A stretch of 64,000 nucleotides of DNA, from NCBI RefSeq assembly GCF_026341855.1, contig NZ_JAPENW010000001.1, positions 4,951,001 through 5,015,000 on the forward strand. The letters are read 5' to 3'. This stretch comes from Streptomyces sp. NBC_00568. Lineage in GTDB: Bacteria > Actinomycetota > Actinomycetes > Streptomycetales > Streptomycetaceae. The notes below the pieces were generated by a model. It saw only the letters and a list, made by a program, of their open reading frames with translations, made no database searches and was not told the DNA's origin. Both the position numbers and the translations under genes were made by a program. Positions 8,422 to 17,129 of the stretch are shown piece by piece. Position 1 is the stretch's first letter, and every line of letters begins with the position of its first letter.

Positions 8422-9606
8422 ATGCGTGATTCTTCCGGGCTCTCCCGCCGTGCCGCTCTGGGCCTCGCCGCCGCCGTCCCCCTCGCCGCCGCGACGGCCA
8501 CGACCGCCTCCGCCGCGACGACGATCGGCGGGCCGCGACTGGCCCGCGCCGGGGTCCAGGCGAGCCGTGCGTCGGGCCTGCCCAAGCGGCTCACCGCCCG
8601 TGCCTGGCTGGTCGCGGATCACACGAGCGGTGAGGTGCTCGCCTCGTACAACGCGCACCGGCGGCTCGCGCCCGCCTCCACCCTGAAGATGCTCTTCGCG
8701 GACACCGTGCTGAAGAAGTTCGAGCGCACCCGGACGTACAAGGTGACCGACGCCGACCTTGCCGACGTCCCCGCGGGCTCCAGTCTGGTCGGGGTGAAGC
8801 CCGGCATCACGTACACCGTCGAGCAGCTGTGGCAGGGCGTCTTCCTGCGCTCCGGCAACGACGCGGTGCACGTGCTCAGCCACATGAACGGCGGCGTCGC
8901 GGCGACGGTCGCCGAGATGCAGGCCCTGGCGAAGGACATGCAGGCCCTGGACACGCGGGTGGTCAGCCCCGACGGCTTCGACCACAAGGGCCAGTTGTCG
9001 TCCGCGTACGACCTGACGCTCTTCGCACGGCACGGCCTGGCGAGCGCCGACTTCCGCGGCTACTGCTCGACGAAGACCGCGGACTTCCCGGCCGGAGGCA
9101 AGAAGACCTTCCAGATCCAGAACACCGACCGCCTGCTCACGGGCGCGTGGGGCCTGGAGACGTACGACGGCCTGATAGGCGTGAAGAACGGTTACACCAG
9201 CCATGCCGGCAACACCTTCACGGGTGCCGCGACCCGGGGCGGACGGACCCTCCTCGTGACAGTGATGCACCCGAAGAGCGGTGGCAACGGCGTCTACGAG
9301 GAGACGGCCCGACTGCTCGACTGGGGGTTCGGGAAGGCGGCGGACGCCGAGCCGGTCGGCACGCTGGTCGATCCGCTCAGTGAGGGCGGCGCGAGCGCGG
9401 CGCCCACGCGGAAGGCGGCGAAGGGCGCCGGGGGAGCTCCGGCTGCGGACGCGAAGGCGGACGCGGGCGGACCGTCGTGGGGGCTCATCGGCGGGGCCGG
9501 GGGAGCGGTCGCGCTCCTCGCGGGCGGCGCGCTGGCGCTGCGCAACCGCGGGCGCGGGTCCGCGGGGGAACCGGCCGAGGCGGAGGGCCGCCGTCGGAGC
9601 CGATGA
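8422..9606 (+). CDS. D-alanyl-D-alanine carboxypeptidase (S11)
   Basis: Exported serine peptidase that trims peptidoglycan stem peptides, 394 residues. The N-terminus (MRDSSGLSRRAALGLAAA) looks like a Tat or Sec signal with cleavage near residue 31. Catalytic motifs: S86-T-L-K89 (SxxK), SGN in FLRSGNDAVH, and KNG in GVKNGYTSHAGNT at the place of the usual KTG. A low-complexity Ala/Gly/Lys linker precedes a C-terminal membrane anchor (WGLIGGAGGAVALLAGGALA) and a basic tail, so the enzyme is tethered to the outer face of the membrane. The start at ATG 8422 was chosen because it gives the signal peptide; the frame is open further upstream without coding character. Confidence 0.93.
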   Translation: MRDSSGLSRRAALGLAAAVPLAAATATTASAATTIGGPRLARAGVQASRASGLPKRLTARAWLVADHTSGEVLASYNAHRRLAPASTLKMLFADTVLKKFERTRTYKVTDADLADVPAGSSLVGVKPGITYTVEQLWQGVFLRSGNDAVHVLSHMNGGVAATVAEMQALAKDMQALDTRVVSPDGFDHKGQLSSAYDLTLFARHGLASADFRGYCSTKTADFPAGGKKTFQIQNTDRLLTGAWGLETYDGLIGVKNGYTSHAGNTFTGAATRGGRTLLVTVMHPKSGGNGVYEETARLLDWGFGKAADAEPVGTLVDPLSEGGASAAPTRKAAKGAGGAPAADAKADAGGPSWGLIGGAGGAVALLAGGALALRNRGRGSAGEPAEAEGRRRSR

Positions 9607-9772
9607 CGGGGGCAGCCGCGCCGCGGTCCGGTGCACACCTCACGTCCCGCGCGAGGTCCGCCCCCACCCGGGCCGCGGAGCGACTGCCACCTCCCCCCTC
9701 GGTGTGGACCGTGGTCGAACCGAAGTCTTGTGCTTCAAGTGTGAAGTTCTGATGGGGGAGATGCTGAGCATA

Positions 9773-9788
9773 AAGCCGCTAACGGCTT
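9773..9788. terminator. Short hairpin between convergent genes
   Basis: AAGCCG (9773-9778), loop CTAA, CGGCTT (9783-9788). It sits between the carboxypeptidase end and the convergent SDR gene. The stem is short, so this is a weak terminator call. The rest of 9607-9876 shows no gene. Confidence 0.4.
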
Positions 9789-9876
9789 ATATGGTCCGGA
9801 GGTTCAGCTTCCGTTTGTGTAGGTTGACTGCTTGACCAGTTGCCGGTGAACCGCGCGGGCGCTCCGTATGTGCGCG

Positions 9877-10644
9877 TCACCCGCGGCCGACGTAGGGCAT
9901 GGCCGTCGCCAGGACCGTCGCGAACTGCACGTTCGCCTCCAGGGGCAGCTCGGCCATGTGCCGTACGGTGCGCGCCACGTCGGCCACGTCCATCACCGGT
10001 TCGACCGCCGACTCGCCGTTCGCCTGGAGCGTCCCGGTCCGCATCCGCTCGGTCATGTCGGTGGCCGCGTTGCCGATGTCGATCTGGCCGCAGGCGATCC
10101 GGTACGGGCGTCCGTCCAGGGACAGCGACTTGGTCAGGCCGGTCAGCGCGTGCTTGGTCGCGGTGTACGCGACCGACCGGGGGCGGGGCGTGTGGGCCGA
10201 GATCGAGCCGTTGTTGATGATCCGCCCGCCCTGCGGGTCCTGCTCCTTCATCTGCCGGTACGCCGCCTGCGCGCACAGGAAGGCGCCGTTCAGGTTGGTG
10301 TCGACGACGTGCCGCCAGGCGTCGTACGGCAGCTCTTCGAGCGGTACGCCGCCCGGCCCGAACGTCCCGGCGTTGTTGAACAGCAGGTCGAGCCGCCCGA
10401 ACCGGTCCCGCGTGGCGGCGAAGAGGGCCGCCACCTCGTCGGGGCGTGAGACATCCGTACGTACGGCGATCGAGGGCCCCTCGGGCGCGAGGGCCGCCGT
10501 CTCCTCCAGGGTCTCGGCCCGGCGTCCGGCCAGCGCCACCGACCAGCCGGTGCGCAGCAGTTCGGCGGCCACCGCGCGGCCGATGCCGGAGCCCGCCCCG
10601 GTCACCACCGCGATCTTCGTCTGCACGGGATTCATGGCGTTCAT
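9877..10644 (-). CDS. SDR family NAD(P)-dependent oxidoreductase
   Basis: Classical short-chain dehydrogenase/reductase of 255 residues. The Rossmann motif TGAGSGIG is at about residues 15-22, NNAG lies in DLLFNNAGTFG, the catalytic Ser is in NNGSISAH and the YxxxK pair is in VAYTATKHAL. All are in register, so it is likely active; substrate unknown. The start is the first ATG of MNAMNPVQTK at 10644; the second ATG nine bases later is equally possible, as neither has a strong ribosome binding site. It is divergent from phoD, and a candidate PHO box sits between the two genes. Confidence 0.92.
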   Translation of the reverse strand: MNAMNPVQTKIAVVTGAGSGIGRAVAAELLRTGWSVALAGRRAETLEETAALAPEGPSIAVRTDVSRPDEVAALFAATRDRFGRLDLLFNNAGTFGPGGVPLEELPYDAWRHVVDTNLNGAFLCAQAAYRQMKEQDPQGGRIINNGSISAHTPRPRSVAYTATKHALTGLTKSLSLDGRPYRIACGQIDIGNAATDMTERMRTGTLQANGESAVEPVMDVADVARTVRHMAELPLEANVQFATVLATAMPYVGRG

Positions 10645-10691
10645 GGGCCCGCAGCGTACGGGAGGAGGGCTCGGCCGTTCCGGCGTCCGGA

Positions 10692-10713
10692 ACTCACCCA
10701 TCCGTCATCCGGC
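10692..10713 (+). promoter_or_regulatory. Candidate PHO box upstream of phoD
   Basis: Two adjacent 11-bp units, ACTCACCCATC (10692-10702) and CGTCATCCGGC (10703-10713), each match 8 of 11 positions of the Streptomyces direct-repeat unit G(T/C)TCAYYYR(G/C)G. They end 76 bp before the phoD start. The place and spacing fit PhoP control of a phosphatase gene, but the match is imperfect. Confidence 0.45.
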
Positions 10714-10789
10714 TGTTGTGTACGCGCCAAGTTGACGTTGATCCTGGCCACTCCAATGCCTCGTACGACCACTGTCAGGGGAGGGCCAG

Positions 10790-12436
10790 ATGACACCCGC
10801 AGGCCACGACCATCCGTCGCAGCACACCCCCGAACTCCGCGCTGTCGCCCGTCACATCGGGCGCCGCCGATTCCTCACCGTCACCGGCGCCGCCGCCGCG
10901 CTCGCCTTCGCCGTCGACCTGCCGGCCGCGGGCGTGGCGAGCGCCGCCGAACTCGACGCGGCGAAGATCACCGACGACCCCTTCACGCTCGGTGTCGCCT
11001 CCGGCGATCCGCTGCCCGGCTCCGTGCTCCTGTGGACACGGCTCGCGCCCGCGCCGTACCAGGCCGACAGCGGCCTGCCCGCCGAACGCGTCACCGTGCA
11101 CTGGGAACTGGCGCACGACGACCGCTTCCGCAGAGTCGTCAGACGCGGAACGGCCACCGCGCACCCCGAGTTCCACCACTCCGTGCACGTCGAGGTCGGC
11201 CACCTCGACGCGGACCGGGTCTTCTACTACCGCTTCAGGGCGGGCGGCTGGGTCAGCGAGACGGGCCGCACGCGCACCGCGCCCGCACCCGGCGCCCGGG
11301 TGTCCGCCCTCAGGCTCGCCGCCGTCTCCTGCCAGGCCTACCACGACGGGTACTTCACCGCGTACGGCCATCTCGCCGAGGAGGACGTCGACGTCGTCTT
11401 CCACCTCGGGGACTACCTGTACGAGTACGCCGTCAACTCCGTCGGCGGCGCCCGGAAGTACACCGACCGGACGCTCCCCGACCTCTTCAACCACGAGACC
11501 GTGACCTTGGAGGACTACCGGCTGCGGTACGCCCTCTACAAGTCCGACCCCGATCTGCGGGCCGCCCACGCCGCGCACCCCTTCGCCGTCACCTGGGACG
11601 ACCACGAGACCGAGAACAACTACGCCGACGACATCGACGAGAACGGCGGCCCGCCCGAGGAGTTCCTGCTGCGCCGCGCCGCCGCCTACCGCGCCTACTG
11701 GGAGAACCAGCCCCTGCGCCACCCGCAGCTCCCGCACGGGCCCGACGCCCAGCTGTACCGCCGGCTGCGCTGGGGCCGGCTCGCGCAGTTCGACATCCTC
11801 GACACCCGGCAGTACCGCTCCAACCAGGCCTACGGCGACGGGTCGCACATCCCCGGGCCCGAGTCGGACGACCCGGCGCGCACCATCACCGGGCCGACGC
11901 AGGAGCGCTGGCTGATCGACGGCTGGCGCCGGTCGCACGCCCTCTGGAACGTCGTACCGCAGCAAGTCACCTTCTCCCAGCGCAAGCTGGACCTGAACCC
12001 GGTCGCCAAGGTGTCCATGGACGCCTGGGACGGCTACCGGGCCTCGCGGCAGCGGATCCTGGAGGGCGCCAGGTCCACCGGGACCGAGAACCTGATGGTG
12101 CTCACCGGAGACGTGCACGTGGGGTACGCCTTCGACATCCTGGACGACTTCGACGACCCCGCGTCGGCGGTGCTCGGCACGGAGATCGTCGCCACCTCCA
12201 TCGCGAGCGGCAAGGACGGCGCCGACAGACCCGCGAACTGGGCCACCTACACCCAGGCCAACCCCCACCTGAAGTTCTACAACGGGCGGCGCGGCTATGT
12301 GACCGTCGAACTCGGACGGGAGGCGGCGCGGGCCGACTTCAGGACGGTGTCCGCGGTGACGACCCCGGGGGCGCCCGTCACCACGGCGGCGTCCTTCGTG
12401 ACGGAGGCCGGGAACCAGGGGCTCGAGCCGGCCTGA
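10790..12436 (+). CDS. phoD: Alkaline phosphatase PhoD
   Basis: Secreted metallophosphatase/phosphodiesterase that releases phosphate from organic esters, 548 residues. A Tat signal is clear: GRRRFLTVTG at about residues 24-33, then a hydrophobic stretch. The PhoD N-terminal domain follows (PFTLGVASGDPLPGSVLLWTR), then the catalytic domain with metal-ligand motifs HLGDYLYEY, TWDDHETENNY and LTGDVHVGYAFD. The ATG at 10790 has GGGGAGG upstream. The product would fold with its metals in the cytoplasm and be exported by Tat, as for Bacillus PhoD. Regulation by PhoP is suggested by the upstream 11-bp repeats. The gene ends 4 bp from the convergent oxidoreductase. Confidence 0.95.
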   Translation: MTPAGHDHPSQHTPELRAVARHIGRRRFLTVTGAAAALAFAVDLPAAGVASAAELDAAKITDDPFTLGVASGDPLPGSVLLWTRLAPAPYQADSGLPAERVTVHWELAHDDRFRRVVRRGTATAHPEFHHSVHVEVGHLDADRVFYYRFRAGGWVSETGRTRTAPAPGARVSALRLAAVSCQAYHDGYFTAYGHLAEEDVDVVFHLGDYLYEYAVNSVGGARKYTDRTLPDLFNHETVTLEDYRLRYALYKSDPDLRAAHAAHPFAVTWDDHETENNYADDIDENGGPPEEFLLRRAAAYRAYWENQPLRHPQLPHGPDAQLYRRLRWGRLAQFDILDTRQYRSNQAYGDGSHIPGPESDDPARTITGPTQERWLIDGWRRSHALWNVVPQQVTFSQRKLDLNPVAKVSMDAWDGYRASRQRILEGARSTGTENLMVLTGDVHVGYAFDILDDFDDPASAVLGTEIVATSIASGKDGADRPANWATYTQANPHLKFYNGRRGYVTVELGREAARADFRTVSAVTTPGAPVTTAASFVTEAGNQGLEPA

Positions 12437-12440
12437 CGCC

Positions 12441-13451
12441 CTACGCGTCCCGCTCGCCGGGGTAGCGGACGCCGACGCGGTCCCGGATCGTGTCGAGCGT
12501 CCGCATCACGGCGAGCGTGCCGTCGAGCGGGACGAGCGAGGACTCTCTCTCGCCGGCGCGCAGGGCGCGCATCACCTCGGCGGCCTCGTGCCGGAGGCTG
12601 TCGCGCCGGCCCGACGCGGGGTCGGCGCGGAACGTCTCGGGCTCGCGGCCGTCGCGGTGCAGGACGAAATGGTCCGGGAAGAAGAAGCCGTCCGGGACGT
12701 CGATGCGGCCCGCGGAGCCGGTGACGGAGGCGGCGACGGGGGTGCCGCCGTTGATGGAGCAGTGCACCGAAGCGAGAGCCCCGCTCTCGAAGGAGAGCAG
12801 CGCACCCGTCTGGAGATCGACGCCCTCGTCGGAGAGCACCGCTCTCGCGACGACGTCCGAGGGCTCCCCGAGCAGCAGCTGCGCGAACGACACCGGATAG
12901 ACGCCGAGATCGAGCAGCGCCCCGCCGCCCTGCGCCGGGTCCCGCAGCCGGTGCGAGGGCGGGAACGGCCCCGCGAGGCCGAAGTCGGCCTGCACCGTGC
13001 GCACCTCACCGATCACGCCGTCGTCGACGAGCGCCTTCAGCCGCCGGACCAGCGGATTGCAGTACATCCACATGGCCTCCATCAGGAAGCGGTCGTGCCG
13101 CCGCGCGAGCGCGACCAGCTCCTCGGCCTCCCGCGAGTTCAGCGTGAACGCCTTCTCGCACAGCACATGGCGCCCCGCCTCCAGGCACATCCCGGCCGCG
13201 ACCCGGTGCGCCGAGTGCGGCGTGGCGACGTACACGATGTCGACGTCCTCGTCCGCGGCGAGCGACGCCCAGTCGCCGTACGCCCGCGGAATCCCGAACC
13301 GGTCCGCGAACGCCTTCGCCGAGGCGTCCGACCGCGAGGCGACGGCCACCACCTCGGCGTCCGGCATGTCCACCAGATCAGCCGTGAACGCCGCGGCGAT
13401 CCCGCCGGTCGCAAGAATTCCCCACCGCACGCGTTCACGCTCGCCCGTCAT
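12441..13451 (-). CDS. Gfo/Idh/MocA family oxidoreductase
   Basis: NAD(P)-dependent sugar or polyol dehydrogenase-like enzyme, 336 residues. The Rossmann N-terminus is RWGILATGGIAAAFTADL, and the family motif EKP is replaced by EKA in HVLCEKAFTLNS. The second half has LLDLGVYPVSFAQLLLGEP, the usual GVYP segment. The catalytic Lys of EKx is kept. The start is ATG 13451 with AAGGGG upstream. The open frame continues to 14948 as a long antisense shadow of the exporter gene and should not be used. Substrate unknown. Confidence 0.92.
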   Translation of the reverse strand: MTGERERVRWGILATGGIAAAFTADLVDMPDAEVVAVASRSDASAKAFADRFGIPRAYGDWASLAADEDVDIVYVATPHSAHRVAAGMCLEAGRHVLCEKAFTLNSREAEELVALARRHDRFLMEAMWMYCNPLVRRLKALVDDGVIGEVRTVQADFGLAGPFPPSHRLRDPAQGGGALLDLGVYPVSFAQLLLGEPSDVVARAVLSDEGVDLQTGALLSFESGALASVHCSINGGTPVAASVTGSAGRIDVPDGFFFPDHFVLHRDGREPETFRADPASGRRDSLRHEAAEVMRALRAGERESSLVPLDGTLAVMRTLDTIRDRVGVRYPGERDA

Positions 13452-13532
13452 GCCCGCCCCTTGATCTGTGACCCGAACACGCTGTTCGAACTGAGAGCAT
13501 AGGGGGCGCATCTTTCGGAGAGGGAGGGGATC

Positions 13533-14921
13533 ATGCCCGAGCGTGGCCGCACCACGCGGGACCAGGAGGGCCCGCGAGGGCACATACCGAACGCGGGTGC
13601 CGCCGACACCGCACCGGTGGCCGTCGAGGCGACCGGGCCGGCCGGCGAACCGGCGTCGGGCGCCGTGCCGCGACCGTCCGCCGGCCCCGGCGCACCGGGC
13701 CGCACCGGACTCCTCGTCACCCTGATTCTCGGCGGGCTCACCGCCACACCCCCGCTCGCGATGGACATGTACCTCCCCGCGCTGCCGGAGGTCACCGGAT
13801 CGCTGCACGCGCCCGCCGCCACCGTGCAGCTCACGCTCACCGCGTGCCTCCTGGGCATGGCGCTCGGACAACTCGTCGTCGGGCCGATGAGCGACAAGTG
13901 GGGCCGCAGGCGCCCGCTGCTCGCCGGCCTCGCCGTCTACGTCGTCGCGACCGTGCTGTGCGCCCTCGCGCCCACCGTCGAACTCCTCGTGGCCTTCCGC
14001 CTCGCGCAGGGCCTCGCGGGCGCGGCCGGGATCGTGATCGCCCGCGCCGTCGTCCGCGACCTGTACGACGGCGTGGCGATGGCCCGCTTCTTCTCCACCC
14101 TCATGCTGATCTCCGGCGCCGCCCCGGTCGTCGCGCCGCTCATCGGCGGACAGATCCTGCGCGTCACCGACTGGCGGGGCGTGTTCGTGGTCCTCACCGC
14201 GGTCGGCATCGCCCTGACCGCCGTCGTCTGGGCGAGACTGCCCGAGACCCTCCCGCCCGCCGAACGGCACGGCGGCGGCGTCGGCGAGGCGCTGCGCGCG
14301 ATGCGCGGACTGCTCGCCGACCGGGTCTTCGCCGGGTACATGCTCGCGGGCGGCTTCACCTTCGCGGCACTGTTCGCCTACATCTCCGCGTCGCCCTTCG
14401 TCATCCAGGAGATCTACGGCGCCTCCCCGCAGACCTTCAGCCTGCTCTTCGGCGCGAACTCCGTCGGCCTGGTGATCGCCGGCCAGGTCAACGGCAAGCT
14501 GCTGGTCGGCCGGGTCTCCCTGGAGAAGGTCCTCGCCGTGGGCCTCTCGCTCGTCGTCCTCGCCTCGGCCGCGCTGCTGCTCATGTCCAGCGGCGTCCTC
14601 GGCACGGTCGGGATCGCTCCGGTTTCCGCCGCGCTGTTCGTGCTGATGTCCGCCATGGGCCTCGCCCTGCCCAACACCCAGGCGCTCGCCCTCATGCGGG
14701 TGCGGCACGCGGCCGGATCCGCCTCCGCGCTGCTCGGCACCTCCTCCTTCCTCATCGGCGCGATCGCCTCCCCCCTCGTCGGCATCGCCGGAGACCGCAC
14801 GGCCGTCCCGATGGCCGTCGTCCAACTGGCGGCAGCACTGGTCGCCATCGCCTGCTTCGTGGGACTGTGCCGTCCCCGGAGGACGGGACGCACACCGAAC
14901 GGAAAGGCGGCGGACAGCTGA
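13533..14921 (+). CDS. Bcr/CflA family multidrug MFS transporter
   Basis: Twelve-helix proton-coupled exporter of the DHA1 Bcr/CflA group, 462 residues. A hydrophilic 55-residue N-terminus precedes helix 1. Family marks are PPLAMDMYLPALPEVTGSL, then the MFS loop motif GPMSDKWGRRRPLL, and the RAVVRDLYDG segment after helix 4. The ATG at 13533 has a strong GGAGAGGGAGG upstream. The stop overlaps the CTG that begins the next gene, so the two are translationally coupled. Typical substrates of this group are antibiotics or sulfonamides, but none can be named here. Confidence 0.93.
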   Translation: MPERGRTTRDQEGPRGHIPNAGAADTAPVAVEATGPAGEPASGAVPRPSAGPGAPGRTGLLVTLILGGLTATPPLAMDMYLPALPEVTGSLHAPAATVQLTLTACLLGMALGQLVVGPMSDKWGRRRPLLAGLAVYVVATVLCALAPTVELLVAFRLAQGLAGAAGIVIARAVVRDLYDGVAMARFFSTLMLISGAAPVVAPLIGGQILRVTDWRGVFVVLTAVGIALTAVVWARLPETLPPAERHGGGVGEALRAMRGLLADRVFAGYMLAGGFTFAALFAYISASPFVIQEIYGASPQTFSLLFGANSVGLVIAGQVNGKLLVGRVSLEKVLAVGLSLVVLASAALLLMSSGVLGTVGIAPVSAALFVLMSAMGLALPNTQALALMRVRHAAGSASALLGTSSFLIGAIASPLVGIAGDRTAVPMAVVQLAAALVAIACFVGLCRPRRTGRTPNGKAADS

Positions 14922-16048
14922 GCGCACCAAGACTGCGGACCGGCACACCGGAACGGGCCGGACTCGACAGCAAAGAACTGCGTCAACTCGTCCACGAGGT
15001 CCGCGCCCTCACGCGCGGGGCCGACCCCTGGGCGGCGGGCGTGGTGCTGGTCGCGGGGCGGGGCCCGGTCATCGCCGTCGAGGAGGCGGCGGGGTGGGCG
15101 GTGCGCTACGCGGCCTACGACGGGGAGAACGGCACCGGGACCGAACTGCCGCCGGGCGCCCGCGTGCCGGCGACCGTCCACACGCCCTTCGACCTGGCCT
15201 CGCTCACCAAGCTGTTCACGGCGGTCGCCGCGGTGCAGCAGTTGGAGCGCGGCACGCTGGGCATCGACGCGCGGGTCGGCGCCTACCTGCCGGAGTTCCG
15301 CGCGGCCCGCGAACACGGCATCACCGTACGGCAGTTGCTCACCCACACCTCCGGGCTGCGCCCCGAACTCCCGCTGTACGACTGCGCGGACGACGCGGCC
15401 CGGCTGGCGCTGCTGCGCGCGGAGGCCCCCTCCTCCGAGCCGGGCGCGTACCTGTACTCCGACCTCAACCTGCTGCTCCTGCAGTACGTGCTGGAACGCG
15501 TCACCGGCCGGGCGCTCGACGTCCTCGTCCGGGACGGCATCACCCGCCCGCTCGGGATGAACGCCACCACGTTCGGACCCTGCCCCGGCGCGGCGGCCAC
15601 GGAGGACCAGCAGCGGCCGTGGGCCAAGGCGGACCGGGGCATGCTGCGGGGCGTGGTGCACGACGAGAACGCCTGGGCGCTCGGCGGGGTGGCCGGTCAC
15701 GCCGGTCTCTTCTCCACCGCGCGCGATCTGGCCGTGTTCTGCCGCACCCTGCTCGCGGGCGGTTCGTACGGCCCCGCCCGCATCCTCGGCCCCGACTTCG
15801 TCGAACTCCTCCTCACCCCGCCCGGCCTCGGATTCGCCCTCGACCAGCCCTGGTTCATGGGCACCCTCGCGGGCCGCGGCGCGGCCGGCCACACCGGTTT
15901 CACCGGCACCTCGCTGGTCCTGGACCCGGCGACGGACACGTTCCTGGTGCTGCTCGCGAACACGGTCCACCCCCGCCGCCGCCCGGCGGACAACGCGCCC
16001 AGGGCAGCGGCGGCCACCCGGCTGCGGCGGGCGGTGCGCGGCATCTGA
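14918..16048 (+). CDS. Serine hydrolase (beta-lactamase/class C type)
   Basis: Penicillin-binding-protein-like serine hydrolase of 376 residues, without a signal peptide. The nucleophile motif SLTK is at about residues 95-98 (FDLASLTKLFTAV), the YxN-type motif is YSDLN, and a late HTGFTGTS segment stands where class C enzymes have KTG. No ATG or GTG lies near the coding start. The frame begins naturally at CTG 14918, which overlaps the exporter stop (CTGA), with GGAAAGG upstream. The first GTG would delete about 40 residues that belong to the fold. Coupling suggests a shared role with the exporter, perhaps hydrolysis of its substrate, which is inference. Confidence 0.85.
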   Translation: MSAPRLRTGTPERAGLDSKELRQLVHEVRALTRGADPWAAGVVLVAGRGPVIAVEEAAGWAVRYAAYDGENGTGTELPPGARVPATVHTPFDLASLTKLFTAVAAVQQLERGTLGIDARVGAYLPEFRAAREHGITVRQLLTHTSGLRPELPLYDCADDAARLALLRAEAPSSEPGAYLYSDLNLLLLQYVLERVTGRALDVLVRDGITRPLGMNATTFGPCPGAAATEDQQRPWAKADRGMLRGVVHDENAWALGGVAGHAGLFSTARDLAVFCRTLLAGGSYGPARILGPDFVELLLTPPGLGFALDQPWFMGTLAGRGAAGHTGFTGTSLVLDPATDTFLVLLANTVHPRRRPADNAPRAAAATRLRRAVRGI

Positions 16049-16099
16049 GAGATCGCCTCGTGGGCGCGGGCGGTACGGGGCACCTGAGAGAATCGGGCC

Positions 16100-17095
16100 G
16101 TGAACGCCCCCGTACCCCCCGCCGACACCCTGCGCAGCGCCCTCGCCGGGCTCCTCGACGGCCTGCCGCCGAAAGCCGCCGCACAGGCGGTCGAGCGGCT
16201 GATCGTGAACTACCGGGGGACCACCCCGACCCACGCGCCGATCCTCCGGGACCGCTCGGACGTGGCGGCCTACGCCGCCTACCGGATGCCCGCGACGTTC
16301 GAGGCGGTGTGCGCCGCGCTGGACGCGTTCGCGGACGCGGTGCCCGGCTGGGTGCCCGGGAGCCATGTGGACGTCGGCGGCGGCACCGGCGCGGCCATCT
16401 GGGCGGTGAACGCGACCTGGGAGGGCGTCCGCCCGGTGACCGTGCTCGACTGGGCCGAGCCCGCCCTCGCGCTCGGCCGGGAGATCGCCGCCGCCAACCC
16501 CGAGCTGAAGGACGCCGAGTGGCACCGCTCCCGTATCGGAGCGGCGCTCACCATCGAGAGCACTGATCTCGTCACCGTCTCCTACGTCCTGGGCGAGCTC
16601 ACCGACGCCGACCGCGTCTCGGTCGTGGACGCCGCCGCGAGCGCCGCCCGGGCCGTCGTGATCATCGAACCCGGCACCCCCGACGGCTACACCCGGGTCC
16701 TCGCCGCCCGCGACCGCCTGATCGGCGCCGGCTTCCACATCGCGGCCCCCTGCCCGCACAGCGCCGCCTGCCCCATCGTCCCCGGACAGGACTGGTGCCA
16801 CTTCTCCGCCCGGGTCGCCCGTTCCTCCCTGCACCGCCAGGTCAAGGGCGGTTCCCTGCCCTACGAGGACGAGAAGTTCAGCTATGTGGCCGCGACCCGC
16901 TTCCCGCCCGCCCCGGCGCCCAATCGCATCGTGCGCAAGCCGCAGATCCGCAAGGGGCAGGTGCTGCTCGACCTGTGCGAGCCGGACGAGGCACTGCGCC
17001 GCGAGACGGTGACCAAGCGCCACGGCCCGCTGTACAAGGCGGCCCGCGACGCGGACTGGGGCGACGCCTGGCCGCCGCCCGAGGACACTCCCTAG
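16100..17095 (+). CDS. Rsm22-like ribosomal methyltransferase
   Basis: Small-subunit rRNA methyltransferase-like protein of the Rsm22/METTL17 family, 331 residues. The SAM-binding region is SHVDVGGGTGAAIWAV (about 92-107), followed by VSYVLGEL and VIIEPGTPDGY. A cysteine cluster, CPHSAACP then DWCHF at about residues 214-235, with a further Cys in LLDLCEPDEA, matches the four-Cys pattern that binds a 4Fe-4S cluster in mitochondrial homologues. The start is GTG 16100. It is likely a ribosome assembly factor in the cytoplasm; bacterial members are little studied. It ends 34 bp from the convergent dimethylargininase-like gene. Confidence 0.9.
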   Translation: MNAPVPPADTLRSALAGLLDGLPPKAAAQAVERLIVNYRGTTPTHAPILRDRSDVAAYAAYRMPATFEAVCAALDAFADAVPGWVPGSHVDVGGGTGAAIWAVNATWEGVRPVTVLDWAEPALALGREIAAANPELKDAEWHRSRIGAALTIESTDLVTVSYVLGELTDADRVSVVDAAASAARAVVIIEPGTPDGYTRVLAARDRLIGAGFHIAAPCPHSAACPIVPGQDWCHFSARVARSSLHRQVKGGSLPYEDEKFSYVAATRFPPAPAPNRIVRKPQIRKGQVLLDLCEPDEALRRETVTKRHGPLYKAARDADWGDAWPPPEDTP

Positions 17096-17129
17096 ATCCC
17101 GCCCCGCCCCCACCCCCGCTCCCGGCCTC

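Noticed and set aside
14414..17113. 899-residue minus-strand frame
   Set aside because: It covers three well-supported plus-strand genes (exporter, serine hydrolase, Rsm22) and has no recognisable domain.
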